From an uncultured Deferribacterales bacterium (GTDB lineage Bacteria; Chrysiogenota; Deferribacteres; Deferribacterales; Mucispirillaceae): DNA of 34,804 bases. Position 1 is the first letter of the stretch. Every line of letters starts with the position of its first letter. The position numbers and the translations under genes are program-made. The stretch is taken from the NCBI GenBank assembly GCA_947853665.1, contig CANTXF010000034.1, positions 1-34,804 on the forward strand, written 5' to 3'. Shown one piece after another: positions 14,995-24,408 of this stretch. The notes beneath the pieces are model-generated. The model worked only from the letters and a program-made list of their open reading frames with translations. It searched no databases and was not told the DNA's origin.

Positions 14995-17625
14995 ATGGCA
15001 AAAGAGCTGTCAAGCAGGATAAATCCTGCCGAGTACGAATCCTCTGTTTACGAATTCTGGCTGGAAAAAAACCTGTTCCACGCGGACGAAAAATCCGAAA
15101 AGCCCGGGTATTCCATTGTCATTCCGCCCCCTAACGTTACGGGCGTTCTCCACATGGGCCACGCTCTAGACGAAACCATACAGGATATATTAGCCCGCTT
15201 CAAACGCCTTAAGGGGTTCGAGGTGCTGTGGCTGCCGGGGATGGACCACGCTGGCATAGCCACACAGAACGTTGTTGAAAAGCAGCTTGCCAAAGAAGGC
15301 AAAACCAGGCACGACCTGGGCAGGGAAGCCTTTATAGAGCGGGTATGGGAATGGAAAGCGAAATACGGCGGCGGCATACTTAAACAGCTGCGGGCGCTCG
15401 GCTCGAGCTGCGATTGGGAGCGGGCGCGCTTTACTATGGACGAAGGGCTTTCGAAAGCCGTGAGAGAGGTTTTTTACACCCTTTATCACGAAGGGCTGAT
15501 ATACCGCTCCAACAACTATATGGTAAACTGGTGCGTCCGCTGCCATACGGCGTTAAGCGACCTTGAGGTGGACTTTCAGGAAAGGGACGATTTCCTCTAC
15601 CACCTGCGCTACCCCATCGAAGGGGAGGACGGCTTCGTTACGATAGCCACCACGAGGCCGGAAACGTATCTCGGAGACACTGCAGTGGCGGTGCATCCCG
15701 GCGACGAGCGCTTTGCAAGGCTTATAGGCAAAAACGTGATATTGCCGGTTATAAACAGAAAAATACCTGTAATAGCCGACGAGTTCGTCGAAACGGAATT
15801 CGGCACCGGCTGCGTTAAAATCACGCCGGCCCACGACCATAACGACTTTGAAGTAGGCAGGCGGCACAACCTTGAAACCATAACCTGCATAGACGATAAC
15901 GGCCTTATAATGCCTGGCTTCTGTGACAGCTTTACCGGTCTCGACAGAAACGAAGCCAGAAAGGTTGTCGTGGAAAAGTTCAGGGAACTGGGCCTTTTGG
16001 GAGAAGTAACGCCTTTAAGGCACAACGTAGGCTGCTGCCAGAGGTGTTCTTCCGTTGTGGAGCCTATGGTCTCCATGCAGTGGTTCGTAAAAGTGAAGCC
16101 TCTCGCGGAAAAAGCCGTTCAGGCCGTCAGGGAAGGAAAGACGAGAATAATCCCAAAAACATGGGAAAACACATACTTTGAATGGATGAACAATATAAGG
16201 GACTGGTGCATATCCCGCCAGATATGGTGGGGCCACAGGATACCCGCCTGGTACTGCGACAAATGCGGCCATATAACGGTTGCGAAAACTGACCCGGACA
16301 AATGCGAAAAATGCGGCTCCGCGGAAATTCATCAGGAAACGGACGTGCTGGACACGTGGTTTTCGTCGTCTTTATGGCCCTTTTCCACCATGGGATATCC
16401 GGAAAAGACGGAAACCCTTAAAAAGTTTTACCCTACTTCCGCTCTTGTTACGGGCTTCGACATACTTTTCTTCTGGGTGGCCCGTATGATGATGATGGGC
16501 ATAAAATTTATGGGAGACGTGCCTTTCAGGGACGTATACCTGCACGCTCTCGTGCGGGACGAACACGGCCAGAAAATGAGCAAATCCAAAGGAAACGTCA
16601 TAGACCCGCTTATTATGATAGAAAAGTACGGAGCGGACGCGTTCCGTTTCGCCCTTGCCGTATTTACCGCCCAGGGACGCGACATAAAGCTGAACCCGGA
16701 CAGAATCGAAGGATACCGCAATTTCATAAACAAAATATGGAACGCGGCCAGGTTTATATTAATGAATATGGGAGACTCAGCCCCTGCGCTTGACAGGGAA
16801 AACCTTGCGGACGAGGATAAATGGATACTTACAAAGCTTGAGAAAACCGCGAAAAAGGTATCGTCTTCCATAGAGGGCTACGCTTTCAACGAAGGCGCTT
16901 CCGAGCTTTATCAGTTTTTCTGGATGACCTTCTGCGACTGGTATCTCGAAATAATAAAGGAGCGCCTTTTCAAAGGGGAAGGCAAATCGAAGGAACAGGC
17001 CGCGGCAACGGCGGCTTTCGTGCTGGAAAAATCCATGATCGCCATGCATCCCTATATACCTTTTGTAACGGAGCATATATATAAGGCTCTGACAGGCAGG
17101 GAAACGATCATGTACGAAACCTATCCGGACGGCCTCGATTTCGGCTTCGAGCAGGCGGAATCGGCCATAGACAACGCCATAGAGCTTATAAACCTCGTAA
17201 GAAACATCAGGGGAGAATACAATATAGCCCCCGGAGCCTGGCTGGAGCTTTATATAACCTCCTCCGACAGCGGAAAGCTGAGCGATTTTGAAAAAGCCTC
17301 GGGCATTGTCAAAAAAGCCGCGAGAGTATCTGAAATCCACGTGAACGCCGCCGCTCCGGAGGATTCCGCAAGCGGCGTGGGAACCGGTTTCGAGATAAAA
17401 ATACCTTTGGCCGGAGCCATAGACACGGAGGAAGAAAGAGCCCGCCTGGAAAAAGAAAAGAAAGCGGCGGAAAAGGATTTCGCCCTTTACGGCGGCAAGC
17501 TGAAAAACCAGCGCTATCTTGAAAAAGCTCCTGCGGAAGTCGTAGAAAAAGACAGAAAGACTTTCGAAGAAGCAAAAGCCAAACTTGAAAAAATAAACGA
17601 GGCCCTTTCGAGGCTGCGGAAATAA
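14995..17625 (+). CDS. valS: Valyl-tRNA synthetase
   Basis: Class I synthetase charging tRNA-Val. The 876 residues are full length. HMGH (53-56, the HIGH motif), the editing domain with ATTRPETYLGDTAVAVHP, KMSKS (527-531) and the C-terminal tRNA-arm coiled coil (about 810-876) are all present. A CDKCGH and CEKCGS pair (about 421-440) forms a zinc knuckle within the catalytic region, as in many bacterial ValRS. GGAGAA precedes ATG 14995. The cysteine-free thioredoxin gene begins 1 base after its stop. Confidence 0.97.
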   Translation: MAKELSSRINPAEYESSVYEFWLEKNLFHADEKSEKPGYSIVIPPPNVTGVLHMGHALDETIQDILARFKRLKGFEVLWLPGMDHAGIATQNVVEKQLAKEGKTRHDLGREAFIERVWEWKAKYGGGILKQLRALGSSCDWERARFTMDEGLSKAVREVFYTLYHEGLIYRSNNYMVNWCVRCHTALSDLEVDFQERDDFLYHLRYPIEGEDGFVTIATTRPETYLGDTAVAVHPGDERFARLIGKNVILPVINRKIPVIADEFVETEFGTGCVKITPAHDHNDFEVGRRHNLETITCIDDNGLIMPGFCDSFTGLDRNEARKVVVEKFRELGLLGEVTPLRHNVGCCQRCSSVVEPMVSMQWFVKVKPLAEKAVQAVREGKTRIIPKTWENTYFEWMNNIRDWCISRQIWWGHRIPAWYCDKCGHITVAKTDPDKCEKCGSAEIHQETDVLDTWFSSSLWPFSTMGYPEKTETLKKFYPTSALVTGFDILFFWVARMMMMGIKFMGDVPFRDVYLHALVRDEHGQKMSKSKGNVIDPLIMIEKYGADAFRFALAVFTAQGRDIKLNPDRIEGYRNFINKIWNAARFILMNMGDSAPALDRENLADEDKWILTKLEKTAKKVSSSIEGYAFNEGASELYQFFWMTFCDWYLEIIKERLFKGEGKSKEQAAATAAFVLEKSMIAMHPYIPFVTEHIYKALTGRETIMYETYPDGLDFGFEQAESAIDNAIELINLVRNIRGEYNIAPGAWLELYITSSDSGKLSDFEKASGIVKKAARVSEIHVNAAAPEDSASGVGTGFEIKIPLAGAIDTEEERARLEKEKKAAEKDFALYGGKLKNQRYLEKAPAEVVEKDRKTFEEAKAKLEKINEALSRLRK

Positions 17626-17626
17626 A

Positions 17627-18184
17627 ATGGCCGGATACGACAGCTCCAAGCCCTGGATACGGCGTATATTTTCCGGGAAAAACGCGTTGTTTTTCCTGAT
17701 CATGGCGGCGGCTTTCGCCGCCCTGAACATATACAGGCTCAACGACCCGCTGCCGGCAGGTTCTAAAATTGAGGATTTTACGTTGACAACCCAGTCCGGC
17801 GAGCGGTTTAATATTTCTGAAATAAAGACTCCCGTGGTATTGGTTTTTTATAAAAAACACCAGTATTTTTCCAACTTCGTGTTCAATAATCACTACCGCA
17901 GGCTCCTGCCCCAGTTAAAATTTTTGCAGGATAACAACTACGCCCAGGTAATAGTAATAGCCGAGGGATACGACACTCCGGAAAAAATGGCCGCCCTTGC
18001 CTCCGACCGGGATCACCCGGTTCTTAAAAGTATAGGCTACGCGGCCGATACGGCGAAAGTAGCCAAAGCTTTCGGAGTAAGAAGCTGGCCCCATCTGTTC
18101 GTTATAGGAAGCGACGGAACGGTGCTCTACGAAGCCAAACTTACCGGTGCGGACCATATAAAATCGATATTATGGAGAGATTAA
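17627..18184 (+). CDS. Membrane-anchored thioredoxin-fold protein without cysteines
   Basis: A 185-residue protein with one N-terminal membrane helix (about 19-37) and an outside-facing thioredoxin/redoxin-like domain. DFTLTTQSGERFNISEI, VVLVFYKK and the cis-proline strand SWPHLFVIGSDGTVLYE (153-169) align with TlpA/ResA/AhpC-type domains. No cysteine occurs anywhere; the usual CxxC region is KKHQYFSNF (76-84). It therefore cannot do thiol-disulfide exchange. It might bind a partner or have another chemistry. The stop abuts the ATG of trxB with no gap, so the two are co-translated. The valS-redoxin-trxB order is retained in one operon. Confident as a gene, less sure of the family branch. Confidence 0.75.
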   Translation: MAGYDSSKPWIRRIFSGKNALFFLIMAAAFAALNIYRLNDPLPAGSKIEDFTLTTQSGERFNISEIKTPVVLVFYKKHQYFSNFVFNNHYRRLLPQLKFLQDNNYAQVIVIAEGYDTPEKMAALASDRDHPVLKSIGYAADTAKVAKAFGVRSWPHLFVIGSDGTVLYEAKLTGADHIKSILWRD

Positions 18185-19150
18185 ATGAAAAACTTTTTTA
18201 ACACCGACGATATTCTCCCGAAGTACGACGTGGTGATACTCGGAGCCGGTCCGGCCGGATGTGCGGCGGCCCTTTACACGGCGAGGGACGATCTTTCCGC
18301 CATAATATTCGAGAAAAATTATCCGGGCGGCAACGTGGCCATAACGGAAATGGTAGAAAACTATCCCGGCATAGACGTGGGCATAACAGGCAGCGACCTG
18401 GCTAATAAGTTTTTCTCCCAGGCGGTAAAATTCGGGGCCCAGGTAAGATACGGAGTATGCCAGAAAGTTGAGCTGGAAGACGATTACAAAATAATAACCC
18501 TGGAGGACGGCAGGCGGGTAATGGCAAAGGCCCTTATAATAGCCACCGGCTCCAGGCCGAAAAGAATAAACGTTCCCGGAGAAGCCAAATTTATAGGCCG
18601 GGGCGTGTCTTTCTGCGCCACATGCGACGGAGGCTTTTTTAAGGACAGGGAAGTTATAGTCCTGGGCGGAGGAAACTCGGCTCTGGAAGAAGGAATGTAC
18701 CTTACACGCTTTGCCTCGAAAGTAACGATCATACACAGGAGGGACAGCTTCCGGGCGTCAAAAATAGTCCAGAAACGGGCTTTCTCCAACGACAGGATAA
18801 AATTTATAATGGACGCCTCCGTTATAGAGATACTGGGGGAAGAAAAGCTGACCGGCGTAAAAATCAGGAACGCTAAAACCGGGGAAGAATCCGTGGTAAA
18901 CGCCGACGGCGTATTTATTTTTGTGGGATACGACGCCAATACCGACACATTTAAGGACCTGCTTGAGCTTACGCCGGACGGCTTTATAAAGGCAGGAGAA
19001 ACCACGGAGACGAGCGTCCCCGGCATATTCGCGGCAGGCGACGTGCGCAAAAAGGAGCTTATGCAGATAATAACGGCCGCCGCAGACGGAGCGGTAGCCG
19101 CTAAAATGGCCGAAAAATACGTAACAGAAATAGATGCCAACGAAAGGTGA
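18185..19150 (+). CDS. trxB: Thioredoxin reductase
   Basis: FAD-dependent NADPH:thioredoxin oxidoreductase, cytoplasmic, 321 residues. FAD-binding GAGPAG (20-25), redox-active CATC (144-147), NADPH-binding GGGNSALEEG, and the second FAD motif with AAGDV near the C-terminus are intact. The ordinary low-molecular-weight form. The start directly follows the cysteine-free thioredoxin-fold gene and the 3' end overlaps rsmI by 17 bases. No thioredoxin gene is in the window. Confidence 0.94.
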   Translation: MKNFFNTDDILPKYDVVILGAGPAGCAAALYTARDDLSAIIFEKNYPGGNVAITEMVENYPGIDVGITGSDLANKFFSQAVKFGAQVRYGVCQKVELEDDYKIITLEDGRRVMAKALIIATGSRPKRINVPGEAKFIGRGVSFCATCDGGFFKDREVIVLGGGNSALEEGMYLTRFASKVTIIHRRDSFRASKIVQKRAFSNDRIKFIMDASVIEILGEEKLTGVKIRNAKTGEESVVNADGVFIFVGYDANTDTFKDLLELTPDGFIKAGETTETSVPGIFAAGDVRKKELMQIITAAADGAVAAKMAEKYVTEIDANER

Positions 19151-19976
19151 GCCGGTCGTGTCCATTGTGGGCACGCCCATAGGAAATCTAGGCGATATAT
19201 CTCACAGAGCTTTAGAAGCTGTAAAAAAAGCCGACGTAATATTTGCGGAAGATACCCGCACGGCCATGAACCTATTAAACCACCTGGGGTTAAAAAAACG
19301 GATAGTTTCGTGCCACAAGGACAACGAGCGCGCTTCGACCGCTAAAATATTAAAAGAAGCTGATTCGGGAAATAAAATAGTCCTTATAAGCGAAGCCGGG
19401 ATGCCGTGCATATCGGACCCGGGAGCAGAAGCGGTAAAAGAGCTGCTTGAAAAAGGCGTCCCTTTTGAAATAATATCCGGCCCCACTGCCCTTATACACG
19501 GGCTTATAGCTTCGGGATTTTCCGGCGGGCCTTTCTTTTTTTACGGCTTTCCTCCCCATAAAAGCTCCGAAAAAAGAAAGGCTTTTCAAAAACTCCGGGA
19601 AATACCTGCCCCGATTATATTCTACGAATCGCCACGCAGAGCGGCGGAAACAATCGGAATGCTGCTGGAATTTTTTCCCGCTCCCATAGCCTGCTGTCGA
19701 GAGCTTACTAAACTCCATGAAGAAACGATATTCATAAACGGGCCGGAGGATATGGAAAACCTTACCTTAAAAGGAGAGTTCGTTCTCGTGGCGGATAATT
19801 CCTCCGCGGCCGTTAAAGAAAAAAACGAGGCGGGCTTCGACGCGGCTGAAATATGCGGCAGACTTTCAGAAGAAGGATTTTCATCCCATGAAACAGTAAA
19901 GATACTGAAAGCTCTCGGCTTAAAAAGGAACAACGCCTATAAAATAGTAATGGAAAACGCCGCTGAAAAGCCTTAA
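19134..19976 (+). CDS. rsmI: 16S rRNA (cytidine-1402-2'-O)-methyltransferase RsmI
   Basis: Tetrapyrrole-methylase-fold enzyme adding the 2'-O-methyl group on C1402 of 16S rRNA. The 280 residues include VGTPIGNLGDIS (13-24), FAEDTRTAMNLLNHL, EAGMPCISDPG, GPTALIHGLIASGF, and PRRAAETIGML. The C-terminal HTH-like segment (EEGFSSHETVKILKALGLKRNNAYKI) is characteristic. Overlaps trxB by 17 bases. Converges on the minus-strand membrane-protein gene with an 8-base gap and no hairpin between them. Confidence 0.94.
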   Translation: MPTKGEPVVSIVGTPIGNLGDISHRALEAVKKADVIFAEDTRTAMNLLNHLGLKKRIVSCHKDNERASTAKILKEADSGNKIVLISEAGMPCISDPGAEAVKELLEKGVPFEIISGPTALIHGLIASGFSGGPFFFYGFPPHKSSEKRKAFQKLREIPAPIIFYESPRRAAETIGMLLEFFPAPIACCRELTKLHEETIFINGPEDMENLTLKGEFVLVADNSSAAVKEKNEAGFDAAEICGRLSEEGFSSHETVKILKALGLKRNNAYKIVMENAAEKP

Positions 19977-19984
19977 CCTTGTAT

Positions 19985-20494
19985 TCAGCCGAGCATATTC
20001 TTTACTATACCGTAGCCCACTATAAGACACAGCATTATCATCACGGAATCGTAAACCCGTTTTTTGGATGCCACGCTTTCCGGCGTAACGGCCGCAAGCT
20101 TGCTTTTCTCACTTTCCGGAAGCCTTTCCGTTACCGTTTTCGCGATTTTATCGAGCCCGTCGCACAGAGACGTCATTATAACGGTGTGCTTTCCGTCGTT
20201 AAGTATTATTACCCACCTGGCGAAAGCGGAAAGGCTCTGGGCGTATTCTATCTCCCCAAGGTTTACGGAGGAGGTACGCAGAACGGTCTTTACCGTGATT
20301 TCGTTTTCCGTAACGGTAATCCTGCGCATAAAAGAGGAAAGAAAAAAGGCCGCCGCTATAACATCCACAATAAGCAGCACGGGCAGGCGCGCCACCGCGT
20401 CCAGATTTTCTTCCTGAAGAGTAAAAAACGCCAGGCATAAAAGCAGCAGACCCTGTATAACCATATGCCTGGGAGAAGTTTTAAAACTTTGCAA
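19985..20494 (-). CDS. Small membrane protein with PH-like segment
   Basis: A 169-residue protein not firmly recognised. Two hydrophobic helices near the N-terminus (about 12-27 and 38-54) precede a soluble stretch of beta-strand pattern (RRITVTENEITVKTVLRTSSVNLGEI) like the bacterial PH-like (YdbT/bPH) domains, and a last helix (about 150-165) is near the C-terminus. TTG at 20494 is supported by GAGGT five bases upstream; the first ATG (20464) has no ribosome-binding site. It overlaps the 3' end of the TPR lipoprotein gene by 14 bases and probably depends on its translation. Role unknown. Confidence 0.6.
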   Translation of the reverse strand: MQSFKTSPRHMVIQGLLLLCLAFFTLQEENLDAVARLPVLLIVDVIAAAFFLSSFMRRITVTENEITVKTVLRTSSVNLGEIEYAQSLSAFARWVIILNDGKHTVIMTSLCDGLDKIAKTVTERLPESEKSKLAAVTPESVASKKRVYDSVMIMLCLIVGYGIVKNMLG

Positions 20495-23252
20495 AATCCA
20501 CCTCTACAAACATTTTGTTAAACAGGTACGGGTCATCTTTAAGGAGTCTGCTCATAGCTGTATAAAAACCGTTGAGATTTTTCATACCCAGATTCATAAG
20601 GGCGGAAGCCACGCCGGAACGGTAATCCGCGCCGAAGGTCTCGTCGTATCTGCCGATATAAGATTCAAGGCGGGCGTCGTTAAAATTACACAGGAAATAA
20701 AGCATCATATAAAACCCGGTAAGCCTGTCCTCGTAGCCCAACCTGTCCAGAGAGCCGTAGGAAGCCTCCGCGTTGACGAAATCCCCTGCCCAGGTAAAAT
20801 AATACATGGACGCTTTATAAAGCCCCTGATAGGTATAGTCTATATCCGTAAGCCTTTGCAGGTATTTAAGACCGGAGGCCCTGTCTTTAAGGAATACGGA
20901 GGCAAAAACCATATCCTTTAGATATACCTTGTCCCCGGCGAAACGCCGGTTGAAGGCCGCCGCGTCTTTGCCGCCCAGCTTGAGCATAACGTATTTTTTA
21001 GCCAAAGTGTAATATCTGTCCGGATTGTCGGCGTCCTTATATCCGGCAGTAGGCGTATGGCGCATTTTGAGAAGGTCCTGAACGGAGGGCACTCTAAACA
21101 CGGGGGAACCGTCCAGCCTGGAAAGCAGAGAGGCGTCGTACCCTTCGAAATAATCCATCAGAATACCTGCGGACACCGCCAGAGCGTCGTCCGTGCGGGC
21201 GATGGAAAGGGCTTCCTTATGCTTGTCGTAACGCCCGCCGGCAAGAAGGGAGAGATAAACGTTGCGTATATCCTCAAGGGAAGGCTTGCCGGAATTTTCT
21301 ATATTGGCCGAGGATATTTTCATGGCCTGGTCGAAAAATGAGAAAGCAAGGGCCCTGTCTCCCGTCCTGTAATGGACGAGCCCGGTGCCGAAATAAGCCT
21401 GCCCCAGCTCTTTATCCTGAGCGGCCGCCCTGCCGAAAGCTGCAAGGGACTCTTTATTATCCCCCAGGTTGAAATAAGCTATGCCAAGGTTATAAAGCAC
21501 GGACGCGTTGCCTGCCAGCAGCTTTTCCGCCTCCCGGAATTTTTTAACGGCTTTTTCAAAATCGAAGGCGTAAAAGGCGTCCACGCCCTCGTTGTTGCGT
21601 TTCATGCCCTCGAGCTTTTTAGTGGCCTGCTCTTTTTCGCTGTCCTTCAATGTGGATCTTCCCATAATCAGGAACTGCACTATCTCGTCCGGCTCTAGAA
21701 AAAGCGGATAAGCAAGCATAGAGGCCGCGTCCGTTCCCGTATCGTCGAAACGGTACGTAAAGCTCATATCGTCGAGCACCGGTATCACGTCGAACTTAAA
21801 GGCGGGCGTGCGCACGTTGGCAACCGCCGGATTGTTTCTGAAAGAATCGGTTAAAGCGAGCATAACGTCCGGCTGGCGAAGGTTCCACGTAATTACGAGA
21901 CGATACCAGAAGGTATCCGGCCTGTCCGCGTCCATTTTTTTAGACGCTGCATCGGCCTCGCGGAAGCGTTTGCCGGTTATAAGCAGGTAAGTTTTATAGT
22001 AATAATACTCGTGGCCCAGATTCTCCGGAACTTTAGCCAGATATCCGGAGGCCCCGGAAATACTGCCGTTCTTAAGACTGTAAACGGTGCGGGCCAGATT
22101 GAGCCACGGGCTTTCCCTTTTAACGAATATCAGAGGTCTGACTTCGCGCCTGTCCTTTTCATAAAGGCACACATGCTTGGCATAGTAATAAAGAAGCTTA
22201 TCCCCGCCTGCGCTTTTATAGGCGGACCGGATGAAAGAGCCAGCGTCCGTAAGGCGGCCGGCGAATATGAGCACTTCGTAATTAAGAGCGTTAAGGTCTT
22301 CGTCCTTCGGATAGTCCTGGAGAAGAAATGAAAGCTCGTCGAGAGCCTTGCCGAAATCCATGGAATTTATATAGCTGCGCACAAGGCGCACCCGGTATTC
22401 CTTTTTAGGGGCGAGAGCGATAAGAGTCCTTAAAGCTCTGGCTTCGTCGTTATAGCGTTTGTAGTCGTAAAAAAGAGACGCAAGCTTATTGCAGCCCTCC
22501 TCCGTGGCTCCGGGGGCATAAAGGGCTTCCCCGGCGTAGGAAAGGGAGGACGTCATATCGTCTAAATGCCTGTAAGCGTTCGCAAGGTTATAGTTTACGG
22601 AAAAATCCTTAGGGTCGAATTTTTCAAGGATATTTATGCCGTCTTTATATTCTCCGATGCTTATTAAAAAGTTAGCGTAGTTTGAAAGTATGAAAGGCGA
22701 CTTCGAATCCGTATCGAGAGCCTGCTTGTAATAATAGGCGGCTTTCGCCGTATCGCCCTGTTTCAGGGAGATATTGGCCATATCCACATATACCCGCGGG
22801 GATTTGTTCGTACGGATAAGCCGGGTTACGAATTTTTCGGCCTCGGCCACCTTTTCCTGCTGGGCAAGAACGGCGGCAAGGTTCATAACCGCCTCGTCGA
22901 AATCCGGGTCTGCCGCCACGGCCTCCCTGAAATTAAGCTCTGCCTGCGGAATATTGTTCAGAAGATAATAGCATACGCCGATATTGTAGAAAGCCGTGGC
23001 TTTGTTCTGCTGAGCGGCTTCGCGGTAATAGTCTATCGCCGTGCCGAAATCGCCGCTGGCAAAATATTCGTTGCCCTCCGCGATAGTTTCGTTTTCGCTT
23101 TTGGCGACGGATTCGATAGGCAGATCCGCAGTAAGATTGTCGCTTACGATTTCACGTTTCTCGCCGCATCCGGAAACGATTAAAACCGCGGCGGCGGCAA
23201 TAAAAACCCGTATAAAACTCAAAAGCCGGCCCCACACATATTTAATACGCAT
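20481..23252 (-). CDS. Large TPR-repeat lipoprotein
   Basis: A 923-residue predicted lipoprotein. Residues 1-29 form a signal peptide ending in IVSGC (C29). The rest is a solenoid of tetratricopeptide repeats: clear ones at about 57-210 (for example AFYNIGVCYYLLNNIPQAELNFREA) and again at about 560-680 (ASVLYNLGIAYFNLGDNKESLAAF), with weaker helical repeats between and after. No enzyme motif is visible. TPR lipoproteins on the envelope often serve as assembly scaffolds, but the partner here is unknown. It sits downstream of the RNase H gene (25-base gap) and upstream of the PH-like membrane protein, which may be a functional partner given the overlap. Confidence 0.75.
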   Translation of the reverse strand: MRIKYVWGRLLSFIRVFIAAAAVLIVSGCGEKREIVSDNLTADLPIESVAKSENETIAEGNEYFASGDFGTAIDYYREAAQQNKATAFYNIGVCYYLLNNIPQAELNFREAVAADPDFDEAVMNLAAVLAQQEKVAEAEKFVTRLIRTNKSPRVYVDMANISLKQGDTAKAAYYYKQALDTDSKSPFILSNYANFLISIGEYKDGINILEKFDPKDFSVNYNLANAYRHLDDMTSSLSYAGEALYAPGATEEGCNKLASLFYDYKRYNDEARALRTLIALAPKKEYRVRLVRSYINSMDFGKALDELSFLLQDYPKDEDLNALNYEVLIFAGRLTDAGSFIRSAYKSAGGDKLLYYYAKHVCLYEKDRREVRPLIFVKRESPWLNLARTVYSLKNGSISGASGYLAKVPENLGHEYYYYKTYLLITGKRFREADAASKKMDADRPDTFWYRLVITWNLRQPDVMLALTDSFRNNPAVANVRTPAFKFDVIPVLDDMSFTYRFDDTGTDAASMLAYPLFLEPDEIVQFLIMGRSTLKDSEKEQATKKLEGMKRNNEGVDAFYAFDFEKAVKKFREAEKLLAGNASVLYNLGIAYFNLGDNKESLAAFGRAAAQDKELGQAYFGTGLVHYRTGDRALAFSFFDQAMKISSANIENSGKPSLEDIRNVYLSLLAGGRYDKHKEALSIARTDDALAVSAGILMDYFEGYDASLLSRLDGSPVFRVPSVQDLLKMRHTPTAGYKDADNPDRYYTLAKKYVMLKLGGKDAAAFNRRFAGDKVYLKDMVFASVFLKDRASGLKYLQRLTDIDYTYQGLYKASMYYFTWAGDFVNAEASYGSLDRLGYEDRLTGFYMMLYFLCNFNDARLESYIGRYDETFGADYRSGVASALMNLGMKNLNGFYTAMSRLLKDDPYLFNKMFVEVDFAKF

Positions 23253-23277
23253 ATATTACACGCGGTACGGATATATT

Positions 23278-23682
23278 TCAACACCCTTCGTTCATATCCG
23301 CGCCAAGGTTGGAAAGCCTGTCGGCCTCTTTGTTAAGCTCCCTTGGCACGTGGGCTATATCGTATTTAAGACCGTCGAGAATGGATTTTAGTTCCAGAAA
23401 CAATATTTTAAGCTTCTCGTCCTTAACTCTGTATTCGCCTTTTACCTGCTTTACTATAAGCTCCGAATCGAGACGAAAGCTGACCCTGTCCGGATTAAGG
23501 GCCGCCACCGCCCTGGCGGCTTTTATGGCGGCGGTATATTCCGCGATATTGTTGGTGGTAACGCCAAGAGGAAAGGCTTTTTCCTCCACAGCCGCCCCGG
23601 AAGCGTCGTATATTATATAACCGGCTCCGGCAGGCCCCGGGTTGCCTCTCGAAGCCCCGTCGGAAAAAACCGTGTAGGGCAC
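23278..23682 (-). CDS. Ribonuclease H type I-like protein
   Basis: RNase H-fold nuclease of 134 residues that would cleave RNA in RNA-DNA hybrids. Catalytic carboxylates are D8 (FSDGASRGNPGP), E48 (NIAEYT), D72 (LDSELIVKQ) and D121 (NKEADRLSN), with H111 near the last. It belongs to the short RNase HI branch related to the archaeal/B. subtilis YpdQ-like group rather than E. coli RnhA, as it lacks the basic protrusion. The end is 25 bases before the TPR gene, and the start follows the zinc-ribbon stop by 2 bases. Confidence 0.88.
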   Translation of the reverse strand: MPYTVFSDGASRGNPGPAGAGYIIYDASGAAVEEKAFPLGVTTNNIAEYTAAIKAARAVAALNPDRVSFRLDSELIVKQVKGEYRVKDEKLKILFLELKSILDGLKYDIAHVPRELNKEADRLSNLGADMNEGC

Positions 23683-23684
23683 TT

Positions 23685-24404
23685 TCAGGCTTCCTCTTCC
23701 TTCTTGACGTAGTAAAGTATACGCTGGCAGTGAGGGCAGCTGTAAATGGACTTGTCCTTTTTAACGTCCACGTAAAGCTGGGGAGGTATGCGCATATAGC
23801 ACCCGTCGCAGACTTCGTCCTCCACGGCGGCAACGCCTATATTGTTTCTGTGGGCGCGCACGCGGTCGTATTTAGACACCACGCTTTTTTTCATGCCGGA
23901 AGCGAACTCCTCCCTTTTTGCTTTAAGGGCGGCAAGCTCCTCCTGAAGCTCCTTATCCTCGTCAACTTTATGATTTTTCAGCTCGTCCAACTGTTTGGAG
24001 AGATTTTCCGTAAGCTCGTTTATGGAAGCGTATTCGGATTCGTATTTAAAATTAAGGGCGGTCATATCCTTTAACTGGGCGTCCCCGTCGGAAACGCTTT
24101 TCTTAAGAGCGTCCAGCTCCCTTAAAACGGATTCGTACTCTTTATTATTCTGTACGGAAGTCAGCTTTTTCTGAGAATTTACGAGAAGGTCTTTCTTTTC
24201 GCTCAAAGCGGCTTCGAGAGACGTGTAAGCCTTTTTGTTCTCATGCAAAGCGCTCTGTATGGCGTCGTGGCCCTTCTTAGCTTTTTCAAGCTTCTCGTTC
24301 AGAGCTTTTATCTGCTGAGGCATATCCGTTATAACCGATTCGATCTCGGCTATACGGGTATCCATACGCTGAAGCTCTACAAGCTGACTTAAAATTTCCT
24401 GCAT
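23685..24404 (-). CDS. C4-type zinc ribbon coiled-coil protein
   Basis: A 239-residue protein of the CT398/DUF164-like family. A long antiparallel coiled coil (about 5-180, rich in E, K and L heptads) is followed by a C4 zinc ribbon with C199, C202, C223 and C226 (VCDGCYMRIPP and SCPHCQRILYY). Family members have been proposed to bind nucleic acid or act in envelope or flagellar processes, but no function is firmly established. Start at ATG 24404, supported by GGGGGT upstream; an in-frame TTG lies at 24425. Immediately follows the Nif3-like gene, a common arrangement. Confidence 0.85.
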   Translation of the reverse strand: MQEILSQLVELQRMDTRIAEIESVITDMPQQIKALNEKLEKAKKGHDAIQSALHENKKAYTSLEAALSEKKDLLVNSQKKLTSVQNNKEYESVLRELDALKKSVSDGDAQLKDMTALNFKYESEYASINELTENLSKQLDELKNHKVDEDKELQEELAALKAKREEFASGMKKSVVSKYDRVRAHRNNIGVAAVEDEVCDGCYMRIPPQLYVDVKKDKSIYSCPHCQRILYYVKKEEEA

Positions 24405-24408
24405 TTGG

